DNA of 64,000 nucleotides from Capitulum mitella (GCA_030062745.1 CP099846.1:22868701-22932700), one strand, 5' to 3'. Counted from the first letter of the stretch, positions 1 to 12,235 are shown. The notes: a model not told the origin generated them from the sequence alone. A program made the numbers and translations.

Positions 1-44
1 CGGTCGATCCTCCGCGGCGCCGCCGGCCGGGCTGGACGGCGGGC

Positions 45-320
45 CGGGGGACCGGACGGACGGACGGCGGACGCGAGGATGGAGGGACGAACGGACGGAC
101 GGACGGACGGACGGCAGCACGGACGGAACGGCGGACGGACAGACGGGTGGACGGGCGGACGGCAGAAAGGACGGACCGGTGGGCGGACGGACGGACGGGC
201 GGGAGGGCGCATGGACGCACGAACGCACGGACACACGGACGGATGAGCAAAGGAGGGACGGAAGAATGGAGGAAGGACGGATGGGCGGACCCGTGGACGG
301 ACAGGTGGACGGACGGTCAT
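45..320. repeat. GGAC-type minisatellite
   Basis: The stretch is built almost entirely from GGAC and GGACGGAC units with scattered substitutions and short interruptions. It is open in one frame only because the period avoids stop codons, so the Arg/Thr/Asp/Gly-rich translation is not evidence of a gene. The array fades after about 320. Confidence 0.9.
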
Positions 321-330
321 AAGAACGGAG

Positions 331-2450
331 AGCTGAGTTCGATCTGTTGATGCGGGCTTCATTGTGGGAGTAGGTTTGCCGCTGGAACATCATTCATATA
401 CTCTCCACATTAAATTTCGCGGGAAAAGGCGGGTACTCGCAAAATAAATATGAGGGTCGTGGCCAAGCAGCTGGTAGAAGTGTCCTACTCTCAGCCAAAG
501 GCGGTATCTAAAAAAGGAGGTAGATGCCTTCTAAAATCAGCACCCGTCATATGGGCCGGTTTTCTAATCAAGATGGCGAAATCTTAGTCCGTCGTTTCAT
601 CAACTCGTCAGGGTGACAATGCAATAAGCTTTATACCTCAGACTAACGCAAAACAACTCCCAGCTCGGGAACATTAACGGGAACAACAACACGGCTTGCT
701 GGAAGCCCCATTTATCCCGAAACAACTCAAAAGCCTAGATGGATTTAGTGCTGAAAACTCTGCTTACCTGCCACAATAAGAATTTCTGGGACATATTTGG
801 TTGTGTTTCACTGGGCGCTGTATGTAGAGGTTTCGCGACTGTACTTTTCCTTGGCCTCCCCGCTCCACAGCTGTAGCTCCCTAGCCGCAACCAGCCGTAG
901 TCGAACCCATGGGTCCAACAGCCAGCCGTTGGCAAGCGGCGCCAGTTTTTTTTTTCAAAATCTAATTGAAAAGCATTTGTTTAGGGATAAGTTATGCTCG
1001 AATTAAAGCACTCACAGCTGTTACAACACAAAAAAATATTAAATGACGGCATCATACACCTGTTATATTTCCTACATTATCATACATGTTCTATTTTTTG
1101 TATAATCCTCTGTCAGACAATAACCGTGGCCACAGCCGCAGCCATGCTTTGCCAGATTTATGCAGCCGCCCCACCCCGCTGGCCATAGGCTACTACAGCC
1201 GGTCGCACGGCTGGCCGCCTCATCTAAACCTCTAACTGTATCAACTGGAAGCGCAGGCATTTATGAAGACTGTGCAAGGGAGAAACGTGAATATGTTGTT
1301 GTCATTGAAGTAGAGGCTGTTTTGGCTCCAATACGTTTTCATACCCGGAATCATGCAGTGCCTGCTTTGTGGACAGACCCATTCTTGTTTTGCGGGAAAG
1401 ATATTTTGGCTAAGCACCGACTAGAACGAGACACCTTTTCAGAGTCGCGATCCAAAACTTCAAGAGTATTCACCTTTGAAAAAAATGATCCGTTTTTTTG
1501 TTCAAAACTTGTTCAGTTACAGGAAAACTATTTTACACCGGGCGCAAATTGAGTTTCAAAACTCACTGACACCGTGTGCACCATTTGTCATTCGCGGTGT
1601 AACGCCACCTTTAAAAAGAATGTTTATTTTTCCACGCTAGAGTCACGAGAAGAAACGGCATGAGAATAGATTGCCTCTGACGTTTCAGCTGACCCAGAAT
1701 GTCTACACCTCAACTCACCTGTCTCCGATTGCTTCAGGCTCCTGTGTTCTTCCGTTTGAGTTGGCCGATTTTTTGCTTGGCAGCGCCTCAGATCGGCGGC
1801 ATCGGGCGGCCCGCCGCCCCCGCCCCCGCCCCCGCCCGGGAGCCATTGTCAGTCCGTCAGCCGCCGCCCGAATATGAGATATATGACGCAATCGTGCTGG
1901 CACGGCTCACGTGTTGCTTGTACGCAAACATGTTCCCCTCGGCCACGCTTTAGAGAGCGGCATTTGATGTTGGCTTCAAAGGGGCCGCGGGCGCGGGCGG
2001 CTTCAGGACCCTCGAGATGCCGGCACGGAGCCCTGGGGGTCTCCGGGGAGCGCATCTTCAGGAGGGAGTGGCATCTTCTCGGCGCATTTCACTGGCCTGT
2101 ATGGAGCAGCATCTCGCCATTATATACAACCGCACTCTCGTCAGTATATGGACGTCCGGAAACCGGGGGCTGTGCGAAATGGGAGGCGTGCATGCGGGGA
2201 GCAAGGCAGCATTCCCTCCCGCTTTTATCCGTGCTGAACTTTGGCACTGCACCAAATGACGCCGTATGGTTTTGCAGCGATGGCAGTCTTGCACCGAATG
2301 CCGTCGCTGGTTGTTGCATGGATAGCGGCATTGCACGAACATAATTGTTATGAAAATTTGCCGTGCCGCCCACCACTCTACTGGTGGTCCGGCGCCGACA
2401 TTTTTCGTCACGAAGCGGAGGCATTGTCTGCGAGTGCTGTACGAATGGCG
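331..2450. other. Unassigned 5' flank of sall
   Basis: This is moderately AT-rich, non-repetitive DNA with no recognisable coding exon on either strand. A short run of CCCCCG units lies near 1815-1840. At 2121 there is a TATATA followed about 20 bases later by TCAGT, an arthropod initiator-like word, but the spacing is short and no transcript can be tied to it. A first exon of the sall gene could lie here or further left; I could not find it. Confidence 0.5.
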
Positions 2451-5130
2451 TCAACGGAAACAAAGCCGCGGGCGCTGCGACGAACTGGGGGGTAAAACGA
2501 GCCCCAGCCGCCGGCGCCGCGCGGCCCAGGTGACACCACGACAGAGCGCAGCCAAGGACAGCTCTTTAATGCCGGCCGAGCGCTCGCGAGCCGCCCTCGC
2601 GGCTCTTTTCAGCTCCGCTCGGGCCAGATGTCCCCGCCGCCGGCGGCGCGGCTTAACGCTGCCACTGTAGCATGATTTAATTTGAGTATTTAGTTTAGAT
2701 TTCATAGTTCATTCTTCCCGGCCCGGGGACGGGCGGTGTGTCGTTTTTAAGCCGCGCCGTCTGCGCGAGCCCGGCGGGGTCGCCTCCCCCCTCGCGGCTC
2801 GACCAATCGGCGGCCCGGAGCGGCTCCATCGGCTCACAAAACATGATCGAGATACAGTGGCGAGCGGCGCCCGGATTATCCAAAGGGTTGTCGGCCGCCG
2901 CCCCGCTTTGTACCGCCCAAAAGCATATGACATTTCCGAGCAGGGCCGCCCTTTCATATGGAAATGCTCCAATTGGGCGGAAAATTGTCAAGGCGCCGGC
3001 CGGTCGGCCGGGCGGGCGAACGCCGACGTCGAGTCGCTTCGGCGCGGCGCCGCACGAGAAGGTATTACCACGAACGCCGCGCGAGCTGCGTTGTCTCTCG
3101 TCGCGATCGTCGCCTCGAGCAGCGCGCTCAGATTGCGCGATTCGCAGGACTCGCGCGGCCTGCGCGGGCGGTGCAGCAGAACCTGTCTTAATACCCGGCG
3201 GGCGCGGCCGCGCGCCGCACGCAGATTAAGACCGCTAACGGCGGCGCGGCCCGGCGCCGCTTACTGCCCATCTCGCGACGGCCCCGACGGCGCGCGGCCG
3301 TAAAGTATAACCGCGCCGTGTCCGGCCGGCCATTCGGCGGCGGCCGGGCGGCCGCGCGCGCCGCGCCGCCCGCCGCGGGGGGCGCGCGGCGCGGGAGGGG
3401 GCGGAGTCCCGGTGATATCGCGCGCGATATGCCCCCACGGGCCCTGATCCGGCATGCAGGCAGCCGGCGGACCAATGGCGGCGGCGCGGCGGGCCGGCGA
3501 TGGCCGCGCGCCGCTGCAGCCCTGCAAACGAGTCCATATTTTATCGGCGGCGGCGCAGCCCGGCGGCCGGCGCCCGTCACCAATCAATGCCCGGCTGACA
3601 GACGCGGCGGCCGGCCGCGCCGTCATAGCGCCGCTCCGGCCGGCCGCTCTGCGCGCGGGCGGTCATCGAGCTGGCGGCGGGCGGGGCGGCGACTCGGGCG
3701 GTGACCCGCGCCGGCGGGCGGCCGCGAGGCTCGCGTGACGGCCGGCCAGTCTGCACGGACGATATCGCGCGGCTTGGTCTGCTGACGGACGGGCGGCGGC
3801 TTGACTGCAGCGCGGTCCACTCGCTGTCCGTCAGTCGCCGGCGGCGGACGCGAGGCGGCGGTCGGCCGTCGCTGCATGCGTTTCCCCGGCACGCCCGCCG
3901 GCCGCCTCGCCGGCCGCGCCGCCGCCGCGGCGCCCAAAAGGACCACCTCGATCACGAGCTGTCGGCCGCGTCAAGGCGGCGTTCACGGCGCGGCCGCGCC
4001 GGCGGAAGGGGTGCGCCACGCGCCGCCGCGCGCCGCGGCTCGGCACAATGCGCCGCTCTCGCCCCGTCGCGCCGGAACGCCCACCGGCGCGGCATCCGTC
4101 ATCGCGCCGTGACGTCACGCTGGCCTGTCGGGCGGGCGCGGCGCGTCTGTCACCGGCAGCGGCGGCGAAACAGGCGCAGCTCTCGACACCCGCGGCGCGC
4201 GGCGCGCAAACCCGGCCGAACGCTAAGAATAGCAAGACAAGCAAACAGCTATCGAAACCGACCGTCAAGCCCGAGGTGCAAGCTTATGAGTGTTTAAACA
4301 TGTTTATGGCCGCCGCTGTTTGTCTAGATTTGCTGTTGCGTCGCGCCAAAAACAGAGCCGACATATGGCGGGCGGTGCTCGGTAGACTGAGACAAATGAC
4401 GGACAGCGGGCGCCCAGCGGCCTCGCGGCGCTGGTTCCCACTGAGCCGGCCTGACGGTACCTCAATCTCGTCTCCTCTGCGTCCGTCCCCTGACATACCA
4501 TTCGCACCGCAGCCGTCACAGACGCGTTCCTCGGCCGCTTTTCAGAAGTTCCCGGCCGTCCAGTGACCGTCCCGGCCGTTTCCCGCCCGGTGTTCGGCCG
4601 TTCGTGACCGTCCCAGCCCGTTCCGCGGCCTCCTCTGGCCGCTCCACACCCGCGATCGCGCCGCGCTCCTCCGCCTCCCCCTCGCCGACGCCCGATCGCC
4701 GCCGACGCCGGCGGTTCGGCGCCGCGTCCCGGCGGCGCTCGAACCGCGCGCGTTTCCGAGCGGCCGCCGGCTGAATGCGCCGCCGCCGCGCCGCCGCGCC
4801 GCCGCGCCCTCGCGCACATATGTATATAGTTATGCGATCGGCGGCCCGCTTTCACACCGGGCCGCGCATCGGGCCTTTGAGCGGGCGCATCCACTCATAA
4901 ATTCCGGCGCGCCGGCCGAGTCATAAGCTCCTCCCAGCAATAATCCCCGTTTTCAGCGCAATCGTGGCGTGTAACAGGCGCGCTAATGTCGGCCGCGCGT
5001 GAGCCGGCACCGTGGGGGCGGCCGGTCAGCGGCGGTCGTCTGATCCCGGATCAGCGCCGCCCCGGCTGATCCGGGATCAGGTGATCGCGGCCGGCGGCTC
5101 CGGTGGCGGCGTGTTTCGCTGACGGAGGCG
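2450..5130. promoter_or_regulatory. CpG-rich block upstream of sall
   Basis: About 2.7 kb of very GC-rich sequence packed with CpG and GGCC/CGGCG words, clearly different from the AT-richer DNA on both sides. Long open frames on both strands here are a by-product of the composition and overlap one another with low-complexity Arg/Ala/Gly/Pro translations. Such blocks commonly mark promoters or regulatory DNA of developmental genes; its place 1.2 kb before the first visible sall exon is compatible with a sall promoter or alternative promoter. That role is inference. Confidence 0.5.
5040..5080. repeat. Perfect 15-bp inverted repeat (hairpin)
   Basis: CTGATCCCGGATCAG at 5040-5054 and its exact reverse complement at 5066-5080 are separated by an 11-base GC-rich loop. 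Each arm is itself nearly palindromic, so CTGATCC occurs four times in alternating orientation. It sits at the right edge of the CpG-rich block. Confidence 0.85.
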
Positions 5131-5728
5131 GGTCGGCCGCTGAGATGCGGGGAGGGATGGCCGGTTGGTCTCTGAGCATGCACGTCGGTTGCTGAGGGCA
5201 TCTCGGTCGCTGAGAGAGTGGGACAGGTCGGCCAACCTACGACCGGACCTAGCCGACAGTTTCCACTGTTGCGGTTTTTCCTCCCGAGAGGACCCGGAAC
5301 CGTTTTTTTTTGCGTCTGCTGTCGACGATTTGTCGATGCTCCCGGGGTGTTGCAACACGTTGTGCTGGTTGCCGAAAGGATCATCCTAAGAGATCGATCC
5401 ATATTACTGGAAGTGCAGCCGAAGTGGGAGTTTCAGAATTACGTACGCAAAATTAGGACAGTGGGAGTTCGAGAAAGCCCAAGTTATCTGAACTTCACCT
5501 TTTCGTGACATGGACCACCGTTCAGCACTCACTCGAGCAGCATCTTTTGATTCGACGTCACCACACTCAAGTACCATAGCACAGCGTGCCGCCCCAGGAG
5601 TGTCGATTTCTGTAAATGATTTGAGGGGACCGAGGCGAGGGCCCGACATCCTAACCTCCTCCCAAATTGGGGCTTCTCAACGGACTTAGCCCACTTTGCT
5701 TTGATCAACGGAAATTGACAAGATTTTT

Positions 5729-5985
5729 TGTTACCATTTATCGAATGGAAAATTACATTTATCCCCATGTATACAGGTGTATGTATAGATGAAAGACAGA
5801 AAAGTAGAGAGGCACTTCGCTTTAGACTTTATCCTTTTGTTTCTACCTATCTCTTATCTACTGCAGTCGTTCTTTCCGTTGTTACTACTCATTTCCCTTT
5901 AAAAGTGGAAGAAAATATTGGAGGGCCCAAACCAACATTGGGTGGGCTAGGGTCCTCTCAAAAGAATACACATCGACATTCTTGT
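5729..5985 (+). repeat. Dispersed repeat, copy A
   Basis: This stretch aligns by eye with 19938-20190. Both have the same order of landmarks: a T-run followed by a TTTATC word, a GTATA-rich spot, a GAAAGACAG or GAAGACAG word, a CTATCTCTTATC-like segment, CCCTTTAAAA, then GGGTGGG and a CCTCTCAAAAGAA word. Copy B carries a long TA microsatellite where copy A has only GTATACAGGTGTATGTATA. The family is not recognised; it has no coding capacity. Confidence 0.7.
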
Positions 5986-6348
5986 GTCGCTCTTGTCTCT
6001 CTCCATCACATTTTTACATCTTAGAGAGATGCTGAACATCGTCATACCCGTTAAGACTGCGATGTTTCAAATGGGACATCCCATTGGTCTTTTCCTCGAC
6101 TAAAAATATTGCAATGGCGATCGGCTCTATGATGAGTGCTGAATAACAACAGGACTCTGCCACGGATCAAAATTTGGATAAGCATTTCGACGTTTTAGTG
6201 TATTTCTTTCAATGCAACGCTCATTGACGTCATGCTATAACATCCGCCAATCTAGAGGAGCCCTTCATCGCCATGATACCGCCCGTCTGTCCGCCGGCGC
6301 CGCGCCGCCGCCGCCGCTGCCGCGCCACTGACGCCGCACTCTCCGCAG

Positions 6349-9255
6349 GCTCGGATGCCGAGTGCGACGCGGACGGCCGCCGCTCGCCGGCCGAGGACGA
6401 ACGGGGCCGCGGCTCGGAGCCGGACGAGCAGGACGAGTCGGCCGCCTCGGCCGCCTCGCCGGCCGGCAGCGGCGCCAGCCGCGAGAGCCCGCGTGCCCGT
6501 CTCCTCACCGAGGAGCACAAGCTGGGCGCGCTGCAGGCGAACCTGGCGAGCTCGCTCAGCTCGCTTGCCTCGTTGACCGGCTCGCCGGCGTCGCTGCCCA
6601 GCCTGCTGCAGGCGCTCAAGGCCGGCTCGCCGTCGCTCGAGTCGCTGCAGAGCACGGGGCTGGCGGTGGCGCAGCTGACCGCCTCGGCCGTCGCCAACAA
6701 CACGCACAACCCGAAGGCGCTGCAGGAGCTGGCCATGCTGCAGTCGACGCTGTTCACGCTGCAGCAGCAGCAGGTGTTCCAGATGAACCTGATCCAGCAG
6801 CTGCAGGCGCAGCTGCGCATCACCAAGCGGCCGGAGGAGTCCCGAGACGGCGCCGACGCCGCCGACGGCGAGGCGCCGCGAGGCGAGAGTCCGCCAGCCG
6901 CGTCGCCGGCGGACGGGCGGGCCTCTCCGCGCTCCAGCCCGCCGCCGGCCGCCGCCGACGCGGCCGGCGACGGCAGCGCGGCGGCGCCTCCGCCGCCGCC
7001 ACCGCCGCCGCTGCCGCTGACGTCGTCACTGGCGTCCACCGTCATACCACCGACCGACGACGGGCCGACGTCGGAGGGCAACTCGCTGCAGCTGCTGCAG
7101 AAGACGACGCAGCAGGTGCTCAACAACGCCAGCCAGGGCCTGCTGGCCAATAACATGGTGGACGAGATGTACCGTCACACGAAGGCGCCCAGCGTGTTTT
7201 CCAGCGACCGCAAGGAGACGCCGTTCTTCAAGCACCGCTGCCGCTACTGCGGCAAGGTGTTCGGCAGCGACTCGGCGCTGCAGATCCACATCCGCTCGCA
7301 CACCGGCGAGCGGCCCTACAAGTGCAACATCTGCGGCAACCGCTTCACCACCAAGGGCAACCTCAAGGTGCACTTCCAGCGGCACAGCGCGCGCTTCCCG
7401 CATGTCAAGATGAACATCAACATGGTGCCCGAGCACCTGGACAAATTCTATCCTCCGCTGCTTGCGCAGCTCGGCGAGCTGCCCGACACACCGCAGCCGC
7501 CGGTGCCGCCGCCGCACTTCGGCTCGCCGCTGCTCGGCCCGCCGCCGCTCTACTCGCGCGCGCTCAACGACGAGACCGAGCCGAAGACGGCGGCCGCTGA
7601 GCGCGCGCGGCCGCCCGGCGAGCGCGCCAAGCCGGCCGGGGAGCGCGCCAAGGCGGCCCCGCTGCCGCCCCCGCCCCCGCCGCCGCCTCCGCCGCCGCCG
7701 CCTCTGCCGCCGCCGCCCGAGCCGGCCGACTGGCCGGAGCCGGGCGACGAGCCGCTGCGACTGACCAAGGCGCGCGACGAGCGGCCGCCCGACGATGAGC
7801 CGTCGCTCGGCGAACGCCTGCGCGACCTCGAGTCGCTGCGCCTGCTGCTGCCGCCGCTGGCCAAGCGGCCGGCCGACGACGAGCCGGCGCGCGCCGAGCC
7901 CAAGCGGCCGCGCGCCGACGAGCCGCCGGCCGAGGTCAAGCGCGAGCCGGAGGAGGACGGCCCGAAGCCGGGCTCCGAGGCGGACGAGCGCAGCCGCGAC
8001 AGCCGACTGAGCGAGCCGCGCGACGCGACGCGCTCCGACGGCGACGAGCCGGGCCGCGAGTCGGGCGGCGAGTCGCCGCCCGAGCGGCCGCAGAACCTCT
8101 GCAAGGCCGGCACGCCGCCGGCGCCGCGGCCGGCCTTTGCCTCGCTCAGCCAGCGCATGCTGCCGTCGTTCCCGTTCTCGTTCCCGATGACGACCGTGCC
8201 GCAGCCGCCATTCCCGTTCCACTCGGGCTCGTTCAACCCGATCCTGAACCTGCCGCCCGACGTGGACCCGAGCAAGCACCCCAACATCTACACCAACCTG
8301 CTGCCGAAGCCGGGCGTCAACGACAACTCGTGGGAGGCGCTGATCGAGGTGCAGAAGACGTCGGAGACGTCGAAGCTGCAGCAGCTGGTGGACAACATCG
8401 AGAACAAGATCACCGACCCGAACCAGTGCGTCATCTGCCAGCGCGTGCTGTCCTGCAAGTCGGCGCTCCAGATGCACTACCGCACGCACACGGGCGAGCG
8501 GCCGTTCAAGTGCAAGATCTGCAGCCGCGCTTTCACCACCAAGGGCAACCTCAAGACGCACATGGGCGTGCACCGCTCGAAGCCGCCGGTGCGCATGTCG
8601 CACCAGTGCCCCGTCTGCCACAAGCGCTTCCACAACGGCCTGATCCTGCAGCAACACATTAAGCTGCACACGGGCGAGCCGACCGACATGACCCCAGAGC
8701 AGATCGCCGCCGGCGAGGTGCTGGAGCCGCTGCTGCCGCTCGGCGCCGGCTTCCCGCCGGTGTTCCCGGGCGGCTTCCCGCTGCCGCCCAGCCACCTGCC
8801 CGGCTTTCCCGGCTTCCCGGCCGGCTTCCCGCTGCCGCTGCCCAAGCGACCGCCGCCGCCCGACCGGCACCGCGACGAGAACGGCAACCGCACCAAGGAG
8901 GAGGCGGCCGCCGCTAACGGCGACCGCTCGGACGCGTCGGGCGACGACTCGCTCGACTCGGCGGCGGCCGGCTCGGCCGGCTCGCCGGCCGAGCCGGCCA
9001 GCCCGGCCGGCTCCGGCTCGCCGCGCCGCTCACCGGCCGCCTCCAGCCCGGACGAGCAGGCCGCGCAGCCGCTCGACCTCACACCCCGCTCGACGGCCGC
9101 GTCCGCCTCCGCCGCCGCCGCCTCCGCCGCCGCCGCCCCGGCCGGCTCGCCGCTGATGCGCCTGCCGCTGGGCGGTTTCCCGAACCCGTTCGGCGCGGCG
9201 CCCATGTTCGGGTCCGGCCCGCTCGGGCTGGACGCCCGATTCCCGGCATACCCAG
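6349..9255 (+). CDS. sall: sall large exon: Q-helix, finger pair 1, finger triplet
   Basis: The exon begins after CTCTCCGCAG and ends at CCCAG before GTGAGC. It encodes 969 codons' worth of bases: an acidic/Ser-rich start, a Leu/Gln-rich segment with [11 protein letters not shown] near 6750-6800, finger pair 1 at 7239-7385, a long Pro-rich linker with a polyproline run near 7665-7720, and finger pair 2 plus a third finger at 8427-8669. VKRE at 7935-7946 matches the SUMO-acceptor pattern, a modification known in SALL proteins. PLDLT at 9069-9083 matches the CtBP co-repressor docking pattern. The strongly GC3-biased codons leave long antisense open frames that are shadows. Confidence 0.95.
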
Positions 9256-11712
9256 GTGAGCGGCGGCGGCCGGGAGGCGCGCGCCGCCCCCGCCCGAGGT
9301 GGTCCTCCCGATCACGGCGATCCCGCTGGCGTCTGTCATTGCCGTCCGGGTGCACGCCTTAACGGCGACAATGTGAGGAGTTTTGATCCCGGATAAGCCT
9401 AGGTGGAAACGAACCATCGATATGAGCGCTTGAATAATGCACAGGCATCGATCTCCATCGCGCCTGTCTTCGGGCGCAGCTCATATAAATCCGAACACAA
9501 AGTGCGCTGTAGTGATGCCGTTGTTTCTGGACGATGATCTTGGATGTTCGTACTTGGATGTCGCCGTGCGGCGAGCTCCCATTCTGCACAGCTCGGTGAC
9601 GCAATTTCCTGGCGGTGTTTTCCAGCGATGCGCGGTAATACAACATGCAATCTGTGCTTCAAGGTTTTCGCCTGCCAATCAGCTTTGGACATTCATTACC
9701 GCAGCCATACAAAGGAACGCCCCTTCAAATGTCCTCGCTGCGACAAAGGCTTCAGTACAAAGGTGAGAGTCGGACGTGACGAGCGCGGCGGCATGTTGAC
9801 AGAACCGGTGTGATGAAGCATCTAATGAGGGTTTGATCGGGGGACGCGATGCGTGGGTGTGATCAGCACAGATAGGCAACTGCTTAAGGATTTGATGATG
9901 CGCCAGGCTTAGAAGAGAACTTTTGTTCTGATGGTCGGTGGAGGCAAGATTTAGCTTTATCATGATAAAATCGGGCTGTTTCCCTTGACGTAATTCGACG
10001 GATACAGTGGGCTTTGTCCTCCACTATAATTTTTCTTATATAACCCTAAAGCAATTCCAGGAGAACTCCCTCAATGCTTGCCACCATATTTCTTGCAGGT
10101 TTCCTACCCTAGGCGTCAGCGTTAAGATTTCTTTTGACCTATTTTAATGAAACCTTAGTGTGAGGGATATAAGAAGCCTCAGGGCGGGATAAAGAAAAGC
10201 ATATGCTTACTTTCCAAAGCTGTCGGTATTGTTAAGCTGAACGGATGCATGAGTTCGTGACTGAAAGTAGCCGCCAAAACTACAATGTCACTTCAGCAAG
10301 CTCGCCCGGTAAAGCCATTTCTCCAGAACCAGCCTCTTAGGCACTTCTGAAGCATGTACTGTTTTGTTCTGAAAGTGACTGTGCAATGTCCCAGGCCACG
10401 GACTTGGCAGCCTGGGACATTGTATGACATTGCTGGGACATTGCTGACGCATTCGGCATCATTGATCAATGATGAACGAGTCGTTTAGTTTAAGACGGGA
10501 CTGGGACAGGATAGTTCATTTTACCTGCAACCTTCAGAAATGACTTGTTTTCGTGTATGTATGGACTAAAAATGGAATAGCACCTGCTCGTTCTGTAAAA
10601 TAGCATGCCCAACCTGTTAAGCACAGCGACATGCCGTCTTGAGCATGACGTTAGTGCTCGGTAACTAAGAGTTACCTTCCAAATTAGGTGTGCTCACCCT
10701 ATCGGCTGAGGGCAGTAGTTTGCGGAACTGTGCAGTTTATGGCCCCAGCTACGCGAAATGTCTCAGCGAATTAGTTCGCACGTGAGCCTCCCCTGTTCCA
10801 ATGGCCCCTGTTCATGTCTAATGTGGTTTTATGTCTCCAGGTCAAAATTTCATTTCAGCCCAATGGGAACGGAAACGAAGTTTTCACAACAAATCATTAT
10901 CAGACTCTGTGCTATTATCGTGGAGCGTCGTTTCATGTAATTTCCACGTGGATTGCAGAAAGTTCCCTTTTATATATGTGCCAACTTCGGCAGCATCATT
11001 TTATGGCCGAAATTTGTTGAACTTCCTTTAAGAGATATAAGGTTAATGTACTATCTACCCATCACAAGATCCGCGAAGTTTAAGGGCCGAATTTAAAGTT
11101 GCGCGATGCAGTAGGGCTTCAAATTATGTTCCGTGATTGAAGAGCCGCCATAAATATCAATGTGCCTTTAATTTCCGATGTCACTGGAGATATTTCTTAT
11201 TACCTATGTTATCGTCTTCACCCGATCTTCCTTTTCCATCCCCTCCTCCCTCAATTTGTAATTATCGAGTGCGGTTGTGGAGACTTCAGGGGCATTGGAA
11301 GTGGGGGACAGGGGGGCAACTTTTGGGCAGCATTTAACATTAATTCTAAGGTTCTGCATGGAAAGAAACGAGACAAAAATCACGCTTGCCCCTCCCCCCA
11401 CCCATCTCCACGGAGGTTATACTGCTCTTCGGGGACTCCTTCCTGACATCTACTGAAAAGTTCTAGAACCAGCAGTACAACTCTCGCCACTAGAGCCCCT
11501 CTGCACGGGTTTTCTGTCCATCATTTGAACCGCGCCGTTTGTCGTCTTCCAGGGAAACATGAAGCAGCATTTGATGACGCACAGCAAGCCGAAGGAGGCG
11601 GGCACCCCACCGGAGACGGGCTCGGACAGCGAGCCGACCCGAGTCCCGAGCCCAACGGCTCCCCCGGCCCCGTCGTCCGCGACCAACGGACTCCCGCCTC
11701 CCCAGACACCAG
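6349..11712 (+). CDS. sall: Spalt-like zinc-finger transcription factor (gene, partial)
   Basis: Joined exons 6349-9255, 9626-9762 and 11553-11712; the first exon and the true 3' end are not fixed. Spalt proteins are nuclear C2H2 factors that repress transcription and act in patterning, limb, trachea and neural development. The diagnostic layout is present: paired fingers of the SAL type, each with an FTTKGNLK-like linker in the second finger, a second pair followed by a lone associated finger, and a C-terminal pair split by an intron at exactly STK|GNMKQH. A Gln-rich helix precedes the first pair, as in other SALL proteins. Exon phases agree: 6349-9255 enters and leaves in phase 1, 9626-9762 leaves in phase 0, and 11553 starts in phase 0. 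The family's N-terminal repression motif (MSRRKQ) is not in these exons and should lie in an unseen first exon. Identity as SALL family is very secure; which arthropod paralogue is unknown. Confidence 0.95.
9256..9625 (+). other. sall: sall intron
   Basis: A 370-base intron with GTGAGC at the donor and a pyrimidine-containing TTTTCCAG acceptor. Nothing else is recognised in it. Confidence 0.85.
9626..9762 (+). CDS. sall: sall exon: C-terminal finger pair, first part
   Basis: The exon starts after GGTGTTTTCCAG in phase 1 and ends at ACAAAG before GTGAGA in phase 0. It encodes [21 protein letters not shown] with the TKERPFKC linker and the beginning of the second finger, ending GFSTK. The base composition is much less GC-rich than the large exon, so composition alone would have missed it. 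The split inside the second finger matches the conserved SALL word STKGNMKQH. Confidence 0.95.
9763..11552 (+). other. sall: sall intron (1.8 kb)
   Basis: AT-rich intron between the two halves of the C-terminal finger pair. It contains a perfect 13-bp inverted repeat at 10384-10422 and a nearby direct copy of GGGACATTG. No exon or known element is seen. Confidence 0.85.
10384..10422. repeat. Inverted repeat in sall intron
   Basis: CAATGTCCCAGGC at 10384-10396 and its exact reverse complement at 10410-10422 flank a 13-base loop. A further partial copy, CTGGGACATTG, follows at about 10433. The perfect stem is too short for a confident microRNA precursor. Confidence 0.75.
11553..11712 (+). CDS. 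sall: sall exon: end of last finger
   Basis: The exon follows GTCGTCTTCCAG and opens [15 protein letters not shown], completing the C-terminal zinc finger in phase with the previous exon. It continues into a Pro/Ser/Thr-rich tail ([11 protein letters not shown]). The best donor is CAG|GTACAG after 11712, leaving phase 1, but weaker donors at 11741 (phase 2) and 11757 (phase 0) would extend the open tail. Which is used decides how the next exon is read. Confidence 0.9.
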
Positions 11713-12059
11713 GTACAGCTCCCGGGCAGCTGCCGTCCCGGTCTGAGATATCTCCGGTGCGGTGCGGACCGAGTTCGGTTGAAAGTAGTGACCGTCGGTG
11801 GTTGTCTACATGAATAATGCGATGTCGGCCACGTAGATATCCAAAGAAGATCAGAAGATGAATTAATTCAATCGATTCGACTTAAACCCAGCCTTGGATC
11901 ATGGTTTCGAATAGTGTCCCGCGCCTCCCACTTCTATAAAGCAGTTCTGCATCCTGCATCACTACCTATCCGTATTTTAGGCACATTTTAACCGGCATTT
12001 ATACCTGACGATGTACGTGGGGTCACGACCTATGCCAGGCAAAGCTAAACTTAAGCTCA

Positions 12060-12235
12060 TAGCACCGGCGCAGCCAAAGGGGGGCCCGGGAGCCTGAGTC
12101 TCCGCCCAAGACCCACATTTCTTGCGAAAACCATTACATATTGTTTTCCCAGCGGCGGTTTCTGTATGATGTCAGGTCACAGTGAGCTCCGGGCCCCTCT
12201 CTTAAAAAAATCCTGACTGCGCCCCTGGCTCATAG
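12060..12235. repeat. Probable short interspersed element with inverted ends
   Basis: The left end reads GGCGCAGCCAAAGG and the complement of the right end reads GGCGCAGTCAGGA, with GGGGGGCCCGGG and GGGCCCCTCTC near either end. Internal sequence is AT-rich and non-coding. This looks like a small non-autonomous element in the 3' part of the sall gene; family not assigned. Confidence 0.4.

Noticed and set aside
147-350. Arg/Thr/Asp-rich open frame in the GGAC array
   Set aside because: It is a translation of a tandem repeat whose unit contains no stop.
1160-1552. A 130-residue plus-strand open frame upstream of sall
   Set aside because: No family, no splice signals in phase with the sall exon, and no GC3 bias. 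A frame of this size can arise by chance.
2440-2495. Possible sall first exon, because one frame reads RQRKQSRGR
   Set aside because: The SALL N-terminus is MSRRKQ; here there is no start codon in that position, and the resemblance is five residues in Arg-rich translation.
7026-8870. A 614-residue minus-strand open frame
   Set aside because: It is the antisense shadow of the GC3-rich sall exon; the plus strand has clear paired zinc fingers.
10384-10422. MicroRNA precursor
   Set aside because: The perfect stem is only 13 bp with two or three wobble pairs beyond, shorter than a normal precursor.
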